From Streptoalloteichus hindustanus (GTDB lineage: Bacteria > Actinomycetota > Actinomycetes > Mycobacteriales > Pseudonocardiaceae), in assembly GCF_900129375.1 (NCBI RefSeq), contig NZ_FQVN01000006.1:124001-188000 (forward strand): a DNA stretch of 64,000 bases, in the 5' to 3' direction. Made by a program: the position numbers and the translations under genes. Below are positions 25,455-35,767 of this stretch, piece by piece; positions within the stretch are counted from its first letter, which is position 1, and every line of letters begins with the position of its first letter. Below the pieces are notes generated by a model. The model ran no database searches, was not told where the DNA came from, and saw only the letters and a list, made by a program, of their open reading frames with translations.

Positions 25455-27716
25455 TCAGTCCTCTCCGTCGGGGACGAGCCACAGCACGCCGACCGGCGGG
25501 ACGTCGACGACCGCCGACGCCGGCCGGCCCTGGTGCGGCTCCGCGCCGGCGGTGACCAGCTTCCCGTTGCCCACGCCCGAGCCGCCGAAGTCCGGCTCGT
25601 CGGTGTTGAGCAGCTCCCGCCAGCGGCCGGCCCCTGGCAGCGCGAGCCGGTGGTCGTGGTGCGGTACGCCGGAGAAGTTGACCACGCAGACCAGCACCGA
25701 GCCGTCGTCGCCGCGCCGCACGAAGCTGAGGAGGTTGCGCTCGGCGTCCCCGGCGTCGATCCACTCGAACCCGTCCGGGCTGGTGTCCAGGGTGTGCAGC
25801 GCGGGGTGCTCGCGGTAGAGCGAGTTCAGCACGCCGACCAGCCGTTGGATGCCCCGGTGGTAGTTCATCCCGCCGTGCTCGTCGAGCAGGTGCCAGGCCA
25901 GCGACGTCGCCGCCGACCACTCCCACGGCTGGCCGAACTCACCACCCATGAACAGCAGCTGCTTGCCGGGGTGCGCCCACATGTACGCGAGCAGCGCCCG
26001 GACGCCGGCCGCCTTGTTCCACGCGTCCCCCGGCATCCGCTCCCACAGCGAGCCCTTGCCGTGCACCACCTCGTCGTGCGACAGCGGCAGGATGTAGTTC
26101 TCGCTCCAGGCGTAGAGCATCGAGAACGTGACCTCGTTGTGGTGGTACGACCGGTGCACGGGGTCCCGGCGCAGGTACTCCAGGGTGTCGTGCATCCAGC
26201 CCATGTTCCACTTGAAGCCGAAGCCCAGGCCGTCCTCGTCGGTGCGCCGGGTGACGCCGGACCACGCCGTGGACTCCTCGGCGACCATCATGATCCCCGG
26301 GTGCCGCCGGTAGGCGGTGGCGTTGAGCTCCCTGAGGAACGCGATGGCCGCCAGGTCCTCCCGCCCGCCGTGCGGGTTGGGCACCCACTCGCCCTCCTCG
26401 CGGGAGTAGTCGAGGTAGAGCATCGACGCCACGGCGTCCACCCGCAGGCCGTCGAGGTGGAACTCGTCCAGCCAGTACAGCGCGCTGGCGATGAGGAAGT
26501 TGCGGACCTCGGTGCGGCCGAGGTTGAACACCAGGGTGCCCCAGTCCGGGTGCTCGCCCCGGCGCGGGTCCGCGTGCTCGTACAGCGGCGTGCCGTCGAA
26601 GCGGGCCAACGCCCACTCGTCCCGGGGGAAGTGCGCGGGCACCCAGTCCAGGAGCACGCCGATGCCCCGCTGGTGCAGGTGGTCGACGAAGTAGCGGAAG
26701 TCGTCCGGTCCGCCGTAACGGGCGGTCGGCGCGTAGTAGGAGGTCACCTGGTAGCCCCACGAGCCCCCGAAGGGGTGCTCGGCCACCGGCAGCAGCTCCA
26801 CGTGCGTGAAGCCCAGGCGGCTGACGTACTCGGCCAGCTCGTGCGCGATCTCGCGGTAGCCGGCGCCTTGCCGCCACGAGCCCAGGTGCACCTCGTAGAT
26901 GCTCACCGGCTCGCGCCACCACCGGGCCTGCGCGCGCCGGGTCATCCAGTCGTCGTCGTTCCACAGGTAGTCGGAGGTGTGCACCACCGAGGCGGTGGCG
27001 GGCGGCAGCTCGGTGGCGAACGCCAGGGGGTCGGACCGCTCGTGCCAGTGGCCGTCCGGCCCGAGGATGCGGAACTTGTACCGGGCGCCCGCGGCCACGC
27101 CGGGCACGAACAGCTCCCACACGCCGGACGACCCGAGCGAGCGCAGCGGGAACGCCCGCCCGTCCCAGAAGTCGAAGTCGCCGCAGAGCCGCACGCCGCG
27201 CGCGTTGGGAGCCCACACCGCGAACGCCGTGCCGGACACGGTGCCGTGCTCGGTCTCGTAGGCGTGCTCGTGCGCGCCCAGCGCCTCCCACAACCGCTCG
27301 TGCCGGCCCTCGCCGATCAGGTGGAGGTCGAGGTCGCCGAGGGTGGGCAGCCACCGGTAGGGGTCGTCGACGGTCTGGACGTGCTCGCCGAAGCGGACCT
27401 CCAGCCGGTAGTCCCCCGGCGGGGCGGGCACCACGCCGGAGAACAGGCCCTCCTCGTGCGCCAGCGGGAGCCCGAACCGCCGCTCCGGCTCCCCGGGCCC
27501 GCCGGGCAGCACCACCGTCACCGCGTCGGCGTGCGGGCGGAACACCCGGACCACCACGCCGTCGGGGTGCGGGTGCGCGCCCAGCACGGAGTGCGGGTCG
27601 TGGTGGGCGCCCGACACCAGGCGCTCCACGTCCGCCGGATCGGGCGGGCAGATGTCCACAGTGGACAGCGCGTCGGTGGGGTCGGGGGCCGTCCTGGTGT
27701 CCCTGGGGGACTTCAT
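25455..27716 (-). CDS. glgB: 1,4-alpha-glucan branching enzyme GlgB
   Basis: 753-residue GH13 enzyme that introduces alpha-1,6 branches into glycogen-like glucan. Two N-terminal beta-sandwich domains (the second, CBM48, begins near 150) precede the (beta/alpha)8 barrel; the nucleophile is Asp427 in [10 protein letters not shown] and the acid Glu480 in MVAEEST, 53 residues apart as in E. coli Glg[13 protein letters not shown] is also present. The ATG at 27716 overlaps the glgE stop as ATGA, so GlgE and GlgB are translationally coupled; GlgE polymer is the substrate for GlgB in the GlgE pathway. The STVD codons near the start contain an iterated TCCACAGTGGA palindrome. Confidence 0.97.
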   Translation of the reverse strand: MKSPRDTRTAPDPTDALSTVDICPPDPADVERLVSGAHHDPHSVLGAHPHPDGVVVRVFRPHADAVTVVLPGGPGEPERRFGLPLAHEEGLFSGVVPAPPGDYRLEVRFGEHVQTVDDPYRWLPTLGDLDLHLIGEGRHERLWEALGAHEHAYETEHGTVSGTAFAVWAPNARGVRLCGDFDFWDGRAFPLRSLGSSGVWELFVPGVAAGARYKFRILGPDGHWHERSDPLAFATELPPATASVVHTSDYLWNDDDWMTRRAQARWWREPVSIYEVHLGSWRQGAGYREIAHELAEYVSRLGFTHVELLPVAEHPFGGSWGYQVTSYYAPTARYGGPDDFRYFVDHLHQRGIGVLLDWVPAHFPRDEWALARFDGTPLYEHADPRRGEHPDWGTLVFNLGRTEVRNFLIASALYWLDEFHLDGLRVDAVASMLYLDYSREEGEWVPNPHGGREDLAAIAFLRELNATAYRRHPGIMMVAEESTAWSGVTRRTDEDGLGFGFKWNMGWMHDTLEYLRRDPVHRSYHHNEVTFSMLYAWSENYILPLSHDEVVHGKGSLWERMPGDAWNKAAGVRALLAYMWAHPGKQLLFMGGEFGQPWEWSAATSLAWHLLDEHGGMNYHRGIQRLVGVLNSLYREHPALHTLDTSPDGFEWIDAGDAERNLLSFVRRGDDGSVLVCVVNFSGVPHHDHRLALPGAGRWRELLNTDEPDFGGSGVGNGKLVTAGAEPHQGRPASAVVDVPPVGVLWLVPDGED

Positions 27717-29692
27717 CGATCACCTCGGCGACGTCGCACGGAGACGATGTGGGCCACGCGGTGCGGGTCCAGCCGAACGTAGTTGCGCGCGCCCCAGTCG
27801 TACCGCTCCCCGCTGACCTCGTCGTGCGCGTCGAACCGCTCGTCCCACGCCATGCCCAGCGCCGGCATGTCCAGCGACAACGTCGCCTCCCTGGGGTGGT
27901 GCGGGTCGAGCGTCACCACGCACACCACCGTGTCGCCGCTGACCGGGTCGCTCTTCGAGTAGGCGATCAACGCGTCGTTGTCGACGTGGTGGAACCGCAG
28001 CGTGCGGAGCCGCTGGAGGGCCGGGTGGTCGCGGCGGATCTCGTTGAGCCGGGTCAGCCACGGCTGCAGCGACCGCCCCTCGGCCAGCGCGCCCGCGAAG
28101 TCCCTCGGCCGGAGCTGGTACTTCTCCGAGTCCAGGTACTCCTCGCAGCCCGGCTCGCGGGGCACGTGCTCGTACAGCTCGTAGCCGGAGTACACGCCCC
28201 AGCTCGGCCCGAGGGTGGCGGCCAGGGCGGCGCGCAGGGCGAACACCGCCGGCAGCCCGGTCTGCAGCGAGGCGTGCAGGATGTCGGGGGTGTTGACGAA
28301 CAGGTTCGGCCTGGCCTCGTCGGCGCGCCGGACCAGCTCCTCGCCGAACTCGGTCAGCTCGGCCTTGCTGGTGCGCCAGGTGAAGTACGTGTAGCTCTGG
28401 TGGAAGCCCAGCCGGGCCAGCCCGTAGAGCCGGGCGGGCCGGGTGAACGCCTCGGACAGGAAGACCACGTCCGGGTCGGTCCGGCGGACCTCGGCCAGCA
28501 GCCAGTCCCAGAAGTCGGGCGGCTTGGTGTGCGGGTTGTCCACCCGGAAGATCCGCACCCCGTGGTCCATCCAGTGCCGCAGGACCCGCAGGACCTCGCG
28601 GCGCAGCCGCTCCGGGTCGTTGTCGAAGTTCAGCGGGTAGATGTCCTGGTACTTCTTGGGCGGGTTCTCGGCGTACGCGATCGTGCCGTCGGGCCGGCGG
28701 CCGAACCACTCCGGGTGCTCCTGGACCCACGGGTGGTCGGGGGCGCACTGCAGCGCCAGGTCCAGCGCGACCTCGACGCCCAGCTCGTGCGCCCGCTCGA
28801 CGAACCCCTTGAAGTCGGCCGACGTGCCGAGGTCGGGGTGCACCGCGTCGTGCCCGCCGTCGTGCGAGCCGACCGCCCACGGGGAGCCGACGTCGTCCGG
28901 CGCGGCGACCAGGGAGTTGTTGCGGCCCTTGCGGTTCACCCGGCCGATGGGGTGGATCGGCGGGAGGTAGACGACGTCGAAGCCCATCCCGGCGATGCGC
29001 TCGAGCTCCTCGGCGGCGGTCTGGAAGGTGCCGTGCACCGGGACGCCGTGCGCGTCCCACCCCCCGGTGGAGCGGGGGAACATCTCGTACCAGGAGCCGA
29101 TGGCGGCCCGGGGGCGGTCGACCCACAGCGAGTGGGGGCGGCCCCTGGTGAGCAGTTCGCGCACCGGGTGGTCGTGCATCACCTGGCGGATCTCCGCGGT
29201 CAGCGCCGGTCCGACCCGTTCCGCCAGCGGGCGGCGCGCGTCCCGCAGCGCGGCGGCCGCCTCGGTCAACCGCGCCCGGTCCCGGCGCCGGTCGGGTCGG
29301 CGGGCCACCCGGTCCAGCAGCCGGGCCCCGCCCTCCAGGTCGTTGGCCAGCTCCGCGACGTCCTGCCCGGCCCGCAGCCGGGCCTCCACCGTGTGCAGCC
29401 AACTCGCCCAGGGGTCACTCCACGCGTCCACCCGGAAGGTCCAGGAACCCAGCCGATCGGGGACGACCTCGGCGACCCACCGGTCGGTTCCGGCGCCGTC
29501 CGGGAGCATGCGCACCTGACGGCCTACCCGGTCGCCTGGCCCGCGCCACACGACCGTGGCGGCCACCGCCTCGTGGCCCTCCCGCCACACCGTCGCCCGG
29601 ATCGGAAGCTGCTCGCCGAGCACCGCCTTGGCGGGGCGCCGACCGCAGGAGATCACCGGGGAGACGTCGTCGATGCCCAACCGGCCGCTCAC
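27713..29692 (-). CDS. glgE: alpha-1,4-glucan:maltose-1-phosphate maltosyltransferase GlgE
   Basis: 659-residue GH13_3 enzyme that extends alpha-1,4-glucan with maltosyl units from maltose 1-phosphate. The nucleophile is Asp385 ([11 protein letters not shown]) and the general acid Glu414 (FLSEAFTRP), spaced 29 residues apart as in Streptomyces GlgE. The start is GTG 29692 with GGAAGG upstream; this gives the family length. It begins the glgE-glgB operon. The maltose 1-phosphate source (GlgM, or TreS with Pep2/Mak) is not in this window, although the GT4 at 55842 belongs to a related family. Confidence 0.96.
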   Translation of the reverse strand: MSGRLGIDDVSPVISCGRRPAKAVLGEQLPIRATVWREGHEAVAATVVWRGPGDRVGRQVRMLPDGAGTDRWVAEVVPDRLGSWTFRVDAWSDPWASWLHTVEARLRAGQDVAELANDLEGGARLLDRVARRPDRRRDRARLTEAAAALRDARRPLAERVGPALTAEIRQVMHDHPVRELLTRGRPHSLWVDRPRAAIGSWYEMFPRSTGGWDAHGVPVHGTFQTAAEELERIAGMGFDVVYLPPIHPIGRVNRKGRNNSLVAAPDDVGSPWAVGSHDGGHDAVHPDLGTSADFKGFVERAHELGVEVALDLALQCAPDHPWVQEHPEWFGRRPDGTIAYAENPPKKYQDIYPLNFDNDPERLRREVLRVLRHWMDHGVRIFRVDNPHTKPPDFWDWLLAEVRRTDPDVVFLSEAFTRPARLYGLARLGFHQSYTYFTWRTSKAELTEFGEELVRRADEARPNLFVNTPDILHASLQTGLPAVFALRAALAATLGPSWGVYSGYELYEHVPREPGCEEYLDSEKYQLRPRDFAGALAEGRSLQPWLTRLNEIRRDHPALQRLRTLRFHHVDNDALIAYSKSDPVSGDTVVCVVTLDPHHPREATLSLDMPALGMAWDERFDAHDEVSGERYDWGARNYVRLDPHRVAHIVSVRRRRGDR

Positions 29693-29942
29693 CGGTCCGC
29701 CTTCCGTCGCCCGCCGTGCTCGAACGGCCACAGTCTGCCGTCCCGCGCTGGCCACTGCCGGGTGACCCGGGGGCCGTCGGCGCATGTTGCGCCCGGTCGG
29801 GGACGGATATCCCCCGTCAGGTGGGATCACGCTGCGCGACCGCCCGGCCGGACGCAGCATCGGTCGCTGACGTGGCACTCCGAGGGCCTCCGCGAGATTC
29901 CCCCGGGACGTGTCGGGGCCCTCCGCACGGAAAGGGATTGAG

Positions 29943-30542
29943 ATGAGGCGACCGCTTTCCCTCGTTCTCGGCACCGCCCTCGGCACTGCTCTCAGCACTG
30001 TTCTTCTCAGCACTGTTCCCGGCGTCGTGCGCGGCCCCCTCACGCCACTCGGCGCCTTCGCCGGTCCGGTCACCGCGAGCGCCGACGATCCCGCCGGGGA
30101 CCAGGAGCGGCAGGTGGCCGAGGTGCGCACCGCGACCGCGCGCTACGCGGACGTGCAGGAGGCGCTGAACAACGGCTACGCCCCCTCGCGGGGATGTGTC
30201 GAGTCACCCGAGGGCGGGATGGGTGTGCACTACGTCAACCCCGACCTGGTCGGTCGGCTCGACCTCCACGCGCCCGACGTCGTGCTGTACGAACCGCTCC
30301 CCGACGGGAGCCGGCGACTGGTCGCGGTGGAGTGGCTGAAGTGGGACGAGGACCAGGACGCGAGCACCGACGACGACCGGCCGTCCTTGCTCGGCGTGCC
30401 CTTCGACGGCCCGTTCCCGGCGGACGACGCGATGCCGGCGCGCTACGAGCTGCACGCGTGGGTGTGGGACGCCAACCCGAACGGGATGTTCGCACGGTGG
30501 AACCCGAACATCACCTGTGCGAACTACACCGGCGACGACTGA
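29943..30542 (+). CDS. secreted protein, unknown function (paralogue A)
   Basis: 199 residues; I do not recognise a named family. Signal peptide in residues 1-45 ([20 protein letters not shown]). The mature part has a helix ([20 protein letters not shown]) and the block [20 protein letters not shown], then [24 protein letters not shown] and [20 protein letters not shown] followed by TC. Two cysteines, one in GCVES and one in the final ITC, are conserved in the next gene and could pair. His in GGMG-HY and HAWVW are candidate ligand or catalytic residues. Divergent from glgE, with AAAGGGA upstream of ATG 29943. Confidence 0.75.
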   Translation: MRRPLSLVLGTALGTALSTVLLSTVPGVVRGPLTPLGAFAGPVTASADDPAGDQERQVAEVRTATARYADVQEALNNGYAPSRGCVESPEGGMGVHYVNPDLVGRLDLHAPDVVLYEPLPDGSRRLVAVEWLKWDEDQDASTDDDRPSLLGVPFDGPFPADDAMPARYELHAWVWDANPNGMFARWNPNITCANYTGDD

Positions 30543-30631
30543 CGGTCATTCGCTCCAAAGTGGAGTAGTCGCGCGGGCCCGGCCGGTCGATCATCGGGGG
30601 CCGACGCACCTCCGACCGGTCAGGGGACACC

Positions 30632-31234
30632 GTGTTCCGAACGTTCGTCGCGGCGCTCGGCGCCGCCCTGTCGCTGTCCCTCGCGCCCGCGTCCGCCGTC
30701 GCGGACCCGCCGCGAGCCCCCGCCCACCAGGCCGACGCGCCCGTCGCGTCTGACGTGTCAGGCGGGTCGGGGATCGGGTCGGCGGTCGGTCCCCGGCGGG
30801 ACGACGTCCGCCGCCAGCTCGCGGCGGCCCGCGCGGCGACCGGGCGGTTCCGCGACCTGCGGGTCGCGCTCGACGAGGGCTACGCGCCGATGGGCCAGAG
30901 CTGCCTGCACTCGCCCGAGGGCGGCATGGGGCGGCACTACATCAAACCCGAGTTCGTCGGGCTCCTCGACCCGCTGCGGCCCACGATCCTGGTCTACGAC
31001 GTCGACCCGGACTCGAAGACCACCAGGGACCTGGTCGCGCTGGAGTGGGTGAAGTGGGACGAGGACCAGGACGTGAGCACCGACGACGACCGGCCGTCGC
31101 TGTTCGGCGTGCCCTTCGACGGCCCCTTCGAGCGCGTCGAGGACATGCCGGCGCGCTACGACCTCCACGCGTGGGTGTGGAAGCACAACCCCAGCGGCAC
31201 GTTCGCCAGGTGGAACCCGACGGTGACGTGTTGA
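30632..31234 (+). CDS. secreted protein, unknown function (paralogue B)
   Basis: 200-residue tandem paralogue of the preceding gene, 89 bases downstream. Signal peptide MFRTFVAALGAALSLSLAPA, a spacer of about 30 residues not present in paralogue A, then the same blocks: [81 protein letters not shown] and terminal TC. The conserved cysteines, GGMG-HY and ARWNP motifs are intact, so both copies are probably active. The start is GTG 30632 with AGGGGA upstream. Function unknown; adjacency to glycogen genes does not by itself imply a glucan role. Confidence 0.75.
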   Translation: MFRTFVAALGAALSLSLAPASAVADPPRAPAHQADAPVASDVSGGSGIGSAVGPRRDDVRRQLAAARAATGRFRDLRVALDEGYAPMGQSCLHSPEGGMGRHYIKPEFVGLLDPLRPTILVYDVDPDSKTTRDLVALEWVKWDEDQDVSTDDDRPSLFGVPFDGPFERVEDMPARYDLHAWVWKHNPSGTFARWNPTVTC

Positions 31235-31284
31235 TGGCGGTCCCTGCCCCGTTCGTCCGGCGGCCGGTCGCCCGGCCAGGGTCG

Positions 31285-31290
31285 TAGGCT
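31285..31290 (+). promoter_or_regulatory. -10 hexamer TAGGCT for glgP
   Basis: TAGGCT is followed by 8 bases and the GTG at 31299; no ribosome-binding site is present, suggesting a leaderless glgP mRNA. Confidence 0.55.
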
Positions 31291-31298
31291 GCCCTGCC

Positions 31299-33860
31299 GT
31301 GAGAGCAGTACGCCGCTTCACCGTGCGCGCCCATCTGCCGGACCAGTTGTCCGCGCTCGGCACCCTGGCCACCAACCTGCGGTGGACCTGGCACCCGCCG
31401 ACGCAGGACCTGTTCGCGGCCGTCGACCCCGAGGTGTGGGAGCGGGTCGGGGCCGACCCGCTGCGGCTGCTCGCCGAGGTGCCCGCCGAGCGGATGACCG
31501 CGCTCGCCAGGGACCCCGACTTCCTGACCAGGACCAGGGCGCTGGCCGACGACCTGCGGCGCTACGTCACCGGTCCGCGCTGGTACCAGCGGCGGCAGGA
31601 GGAGGGGGTCCGGCTGCCCGCCTCGGTCGCCTACTTCTCCATGGAGTTCGGCGTCACCGAGGCGTTGCCGAACTACTCCGGCGGCCTGGGCGTGCTCGCC
31701 GGCGACCACCTGAAGGCCGCGTCCGACCTGGGCGTCCCGCTGGTCGGCGTCGGGCTGCTCTACCGCTCCGGCTACTTCCGGCAGTCGCTGTCGCTGGACG
31801 GCTGGCAGGTGGAGCACTACCCGGTGCTCGACCCGCGCGGCCTGCCGCTGGAGCCGCTGGTCGAGCCGTCGGGGACGCCGATCCAGGTGCACGTGGCCAT
31901 GCCCGGCGGGCGGGTGCTGCGGGCCAGGGTGTGGAAGGCCCAGGTCGGCAGGGTGCCGCTGCTGCTGCTCGACTCCGACCTGCCGGAGAACGACCCCGAC
32001 CTGCGCGGCGTCACCGACCGGCTCTACGGCGGCGACCAGGACCACCGCATCCGGCAGGAGATCCTCGCCGGCGTCGGCGGCGTGCGCGCGGTGCGCACGT
32101 TCTGCGAGCTGGTCGGCCGCCCGCAGCCCGAGGTCTTCCACACCAACGAGGGCCACGCCGGGTTCCTCGGCCTGGAGCGCATCCGGGAGCTGGTCACCAC
32201 CGAGGGGCTGGACTTCGACCAGGCCCAGGTGGCGGTGCGCGCCGGCACCGTGTTCACCACGCACACGCCGGTGCCGGCGGGCATCGACCGCTTCCCCGTG
32301 GACCTCGTGCGGCACTACTTCGGCAACGGCGACCGGGACGGCCTGCTGCCCGGCGTGCCCGCCGACCGCGTGCTCGCGCTGGGCGCCGAGGACAACCCCG
32401 GCGTGTTCAACATGGCGCACATGGGCCTGCGGCTGGCGCAGCGCGCGAACGGCGTGTCGGCCCTGCACGGGCGGGTGAGCCGGGGGATGTTCCGCAAGCT
32501 GTGGCCGGGGTTCGACGTCGACGAGGTGCCGATCGGCTCGGTCACCAACGGAGTGCACGGCCCCACCTGGGCCGCGCGCGAGATCAGCAAGCTGCTCGGC
32601 GAGCCCGAGATGAGCGCGGTGGACACCGGGCTCGGCCTGGGCGGCTTCGAGCCCGTCACGGACTCGCTGCTGTGGGAGCTGCGGTGCGCGTTGCGCGCGC
32701 GGCTGGTGGACGAGGTCCGCCGCCGGGTCCGCCAGGCGTGGCTGCAACGCGGTGCGTCCGCGCTGGAGCTGGGCTGGACCGACTCGGTGTTCGACCCCGA
32801 CGTGCTCACCGTCGGGTTCGCCCGCCGGGTGCCGACCTACAAGCGGCTCACGCTGATGCTGCGCGACCACGTCCGGCTCCGGGAGCTGCTGCTGCACCCG
32901 GACCGCCCGGTCCAGCTCGTGGTGGCCGGCAAGTCCCACCCGGCCGACGACGGCGGCAAGGCGTTGATCCAGCAGATCGTCCGGTTCGCCGACGACCCGT
33001 CGGTGCGGCACCGCATCGTGTTCCTGCCGGACTACGACATGCAGCTCGCGCGCTACCTGTACTGGGGCTGCGACATCTGGCTCAACAACCCGTTGCGGCC
33101 GCTGGAGGCGTGTGGCACGTCCGGGATGAAGTCGGCCCTCAACGGCGGGCTCAACCTGTCCATCCGGGACGGTTGGTGGGACGAGTTCTACGACGGCAGC
33201 AACGGGTGGGCCATTCCCACGGCCGACGGCGTCACTGACCCGAACCGGCGGGACGACCTGGAGGCGGCGGCGTTGTACGAGCTGCTGGGCTCCCAGGTCG
33301 CCCCGCTGTTCTACGACCGGGGCGAGGACGGCGTGCCCACGCGCTGGATGGCGATGGTGCGGCACACGCTGGCCTCGCTCGGGCCGAAGGTGCAGGCGTC
33401 GCGCATGGTGCGGGAGTACGTCGAGTCCTACTACCTGCCGGCGGCGGCGTCCGCCGCCGGTGTGCGGGACGACGGTTTCCGCGGGGCCAAGGAGTTGGCC
33501 GAGTACCGCGCCCGGGTGCAGGCGTCCTGGAACCGGGTGCGGGTCGTGGACTGCGACATGTCGGTGAACGGCGCGGCGGCGCCGGTGGTCGGCGCTCCGG
33601 TCACGGTGCGGGCGCGGGTCGAGCTGGCCGGACTCGGACCGTCCGAAGTGGACGTCCAGGCGGTGGTGGGCAGGGTGGACGACGCGGACGACCTGCGGGA
33701 CGTGGTGACGGTGTCGATGACCCACTCCGGGGGCGGCGAGTACGTGGCGGAGGTGGCGCTTCCGCACACCGGCCCCGCCGGGTTCACCGTGCGCGTCCTG
33801 CCCCACCACGAGTTGCTCGCCACCCCGGCGGAACTCGGCCGCGTGGTCCTGGCCCGCTGA
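31299..33860 (+). CDS. glgP: alpha-glucan (glycogen) phosphorylase GlgP
   Basis: 853-residue GT35 enzyme that releases glucose 1-phosphate from alpha-1,4-glucan ends. It starts with the DUF3417 N-terminal domain found in the mycobacterial-type enzyme (RFTVRAHLPDQLSALGTLA). The pyridoxal-phosphate lysine is Lys611 in GTSGMKSALNGG; active-site segments HTNEGHAGFL and FTTHTPVPAGIDRFP are present. The length matches M. tuberculosis Rv1328. The orientation opposite to glgE-glgB is also that of mycobacteria. The gene starts with GTG close behind a -10 hexamer and ends before a strong terminator. Confidence 0.96.
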   Translation: MRAVRRFTVRAHLPDQLSALGTLATNLRWTWHPPTQDLFAAVDPEVWERVGADPLRLLAEVPAERMTALARDPDFLTRTRALADDLRRYVTGPRWYQRRQEEGVRLPASVAYFSMEFGVTEALPNYSGGLGVLAGDHLKAASDLGVPLVGVGLLYRSGYFRQSLSLDGWQVEHYPVLDPRGLPLEPLVEPSGTPIQVHVAMPGGRVLRARVWKAQVGRVPLLLLDSDLPENDPDLRGVTDRLYGGDQDHRIRQEILAGVGGVRAVRTFCELVGRPQPEVFHTNEGHAGFLGLERIRELVTTEGLDFDQAQVAVRAGTVFTTHTPVPAGIDRFPVDLVRHYFGNGDRDGLLPGVPADRVLALGAEDNPGVFNMAHMGLRLAQRANGVSALHGRVSRGMFRKLWPGFDVDEVPIGSVTNGVHGPTWAAREISKLLGEPEMSAVDTGLGLGGFEPVTDSLLWELRCALRARLVDEVRRRVRQAWLQRGASALELGWTDSVFDPDVLTVGFARRVPTYKRLTLMLRDHVRLRELLLHPDRPVQLVVAGKSHPADDGGKALIQQIVRFADDPSVRHRIVFLPDYDMQLARYLYWGCDIWLNNPLRPLEACGTSGMKSALNGGLNLSIRDGWWDEFYDGSNGWAIPTADGVTDPNRRDDLEAAALYELLGSQVAPLFYDRGEDGVPTRWMAMVRHTLASLGPKVQASRMVREYVESYYLPAAASAAGVRDDGFRGAKELAEYRARVQASWNRVRVVDCDMSVNGAAAPVVGAPVTVRARVELAGLGPSEVDVQAVVGRVDDADDLRDVVTVSMTHSGGGEYVAEVALPHTGPAGFTVRVLPHHELLATPAELGRVVLAR

Positions 33861-33893
33861 CCGAGCGCCCGGCGAGCACCAGGTGAGCGCTGG

Positions 33894-33932
33894 CGAGCGG
33901 GTGACCGTGGTGGGTCCACGGTCACCCGCTCG
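33894..33932. terminator. hairpin terminator between glgP and MFS gene
   Basis: 17-bp stem (33894-33910 with 33916-33932), loop TGGGT, followed by GCCGTTTCTCC. It lies between convergent genes. Confidence 0.88.
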
Positions 33933-34047
33933 GCCGTTTCTCCGGCTTTCCCGCCCGATGGGGTGAGCCGGGCGGCCGTTTTCCGTCAGTGCGCCGTGCG
34001 ATGTTGGAAGTGGGGGTTCCCCCAACTACAGGCTGTAAGGCAAACGA

Positions 34048-35565
34048 TCATGCTCGCGGGGCGGCCGCGGGCGCGGCGTCCGCCGCCGCGTGGGCCGGCC
34101 GCCGCCCGAGCAGGACCCAGGCGAGGACCGCGGCCACCGCCGCCGCGCCTGCGGCCAGGCCGAAGCCCAGTCCCATCGCGTCGGTGAACGCGGCTCGCGC
34201 CGTGGCCGCGAGCGTCTCGCCGCCGGGACCCGCGGCGCGGGCCGCGGCCAGCGTCTCGGCGAGGGAGCCCCGCAGGGCCGCCGGGACGTCGGCGGGCAGG
34301 TTCGCTGCGTAGCCGGCGGCCAGCACGCTGCCCAGACCCGCGACGCCGAAGGACATCCCGATCTCCTGCGCGGCGTCCTGCACCGCGGTGCCGATCCCGG
34401 CCTGCTCCCGGGGCAGCGCGGCGAGCAGCACCTCGAACACCGTGGGCTGGCCCACGCCCAGTCCGACGCCCAGCGCGGTCAACGCCGGCAGCACGGACAG
34501 GAAGGAACTGTCCACACGGGACGTCATGAGCAGGGCGAGCCCGCCGGCCAGCGCGAGCAGGCCGAGCGCGACGGTGCGGGCGGGGCCGAGCCGGGTCTTC
34601 AGCACGTTGCCCAGACCGGCGCCGAGCGCGCCGGCCACCGAGAGCGGGATCAGCGCGCCGCCCGACTGGACCGCCGAGAACCCCAGCACGAGCTGGAGGT
34701 ACTGGGTGAAGGTGAACATCAGTCCGGCCAACGCCATCTGGATCAGCGCGATCACGCCGCAGGCCGCGCCGAACCGGCGGTCGCGGAACAGGGTGAGGTC
34801 GAGCATCGGTGAGGAGCACCGGCGCTCCCAGACGACGAAGGCGCCCAGCGCGACCGCGCCGACGACGAGTCCGCCCAGGACGCGTCCGCTGTCCCAGCCG
34901 TGGGTGTGCACGGAGATCGCGGCCCAGACCAGCGCCACCATGCCGACGGTCGACAGCAGCGCGCCGAGCGGGTCGGGCCGGCCCTTCCGCGGCTCCCGGG
35001 ACTCGGGGATGAGGACCAGCGTGCCCACCAGGCCCAGCGCGGCCACCGGCACGTTGATCAGGAACACCGAGCTCCACCCGAGGCGCTCGACCAGCAGCCC
35101 GCCGAGCACCGGCGCGCCCGCGACGGCGAGCATGTTGGCCGCTCCCCAGACGGCGATGGCCTTCCCGCGCTCCCGGTCGTCGAAGAGCACGGTCAGCAGC
35201 GACAGCGTCGACGGCATGATCAGCGCCGCGCCGAGGCCCATGACCCCGCGCAGGGTCACGAGCGCGGCCACGGAGTCCGCGTGCGCCGCGCCGAACGAGG
35301 CGAGGCCGAAGACGACGAACCCGGCGAGCAACGCCAGGCGTCGGCCGTAGCGGTCGGACAGGCTGCCGGTGGTCAGCAGCAGCCCGGCGAACACCAGCGA
35401 GTAGACGGCGGTGATCCACTGGACGTCGGCGGTGCTGGCGCCCAGGTCCGACATCAGGGTCGGCAGGGCGACGTTGAGCACGGTGTTGTCGATGACGACC
35501 ACGAACATGCTCACGCAGAGCACGGCCAGGGCCGACCAGCGGCGCGGGTGTGGAGCGGTGGTCAC
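34048..35565 (-). CDS. MFS drug exporter, DHA2 (EmrB/QacA) family
   Basis: 505 residues with about 14 membrane segments. DHA2 hallmarks: MFVVVIDNTVLNVALPTL in the first segment (motif D1), the loop GSLSDRYGRRLALLAG (motif A) and GAPVLGGLLVERLGWSSVF (motif C of antiporters). Proton-driven efflux of hydrophobic or cationic compounds is the family role. The start is GTG 35565 after a run of G. It is divergent from a TetR regulator, and the 202-base spacer carries three phased direct repeats, a classic regulator-exporter arrangement. Confidence 0.92.
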   Translation of the reverse strand: MTTAPHPRRWSALAVLCVSMFVVVIDNTVLNVALPTLMSDLGASTADVQWITAVYSLVFAGLLLTTGSLSDRYGRRLALLAGFVVFGLASFGAAHADSVAALVTLRGVMGLGAALIMPSTLSLLTVLFDDRERGKAIAVWGAANMLAVAGAPVLGGLLVERLGWSSVFLINVPVAALGLVGTLVLIPESREPRKGRPDPLGALLSTVGMVALVWAAISVHTHGWDSGRVLGGLVVGAVALGAFVVWERRCSSPMLDLTLFRDRRFGAACGVIALIQMALAGLMFTFTQYLQLVLGFSAVQSGGALIPLSVAGALGAGLGNVLKTRLGPARTVALGLLALAGGLALLMTSRVDSSFLSVLPALTALGVGLGVGQPTVFEVLLAALPREQAGIGTAVQDAAQEIGMSFGVAGLGSVLAAGYAANLPADVPAALRGSLAETLAAARAAGPGGETLAATARAAFTDAMGLGFGLAAGAAAVAAVLAWVLLGRRPAHAAADAAPAAAPRA

Positions 35566-35639
35566 GGGTCCCCCCAGGAGGAACGAACGGAGACGGGAGC
35601 TCGCTCGGGCACCGAGCTGGTGTCGAACCCGCGGGTGTC

Positions 35640-35694
35640 GAACACCGTGCGAGACTCTAGAACACCGTGCGAGGAGAATGGAACACCGTGCGAG
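35640..35694. promoter_or_regulatory. three 14-bp direct repeats, probable TetR binding array
   Basis: GAACACCGTGCGAG occurs exactly at 35640-35653, 35660-35673 and 35681-35694, at 20- and 21-base spacing, so all copies face one side of the helix. Degenerate TCGAAC copies flank the array. It lies in the divergent promoter region of the MFS exporter and TetR regulator. Confidence 0.75.
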
Positions 35695-35725
35695 AAGTGT
35701 CGAACGTCGTACCGGGGCCCGGCGC

Positions 35726-35731
35726 TAGGCT
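35726..35731 (+). promoter_or_regulatory. -10 hexamer TAGGCT, tetR promoter
   Basis: TAGGCT lies 32 bases after the last 14-bp repeat and 36 bases before the GTG of the TetR gene, which has its own GGGAGG; repressor bound at the repeats would cover the -35 region. Confidence 0.5.
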
Positions 35732-35767
35732 GAGTGGTCACACGACCGGGGACGACAGGGAGGCGGC

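Noticed and set aside
25455-33860. Horizontal acquisition of the glg block
   Set aside because: Base composition and codon style match the rest of the window, and the order agrees with other actinobacteria.
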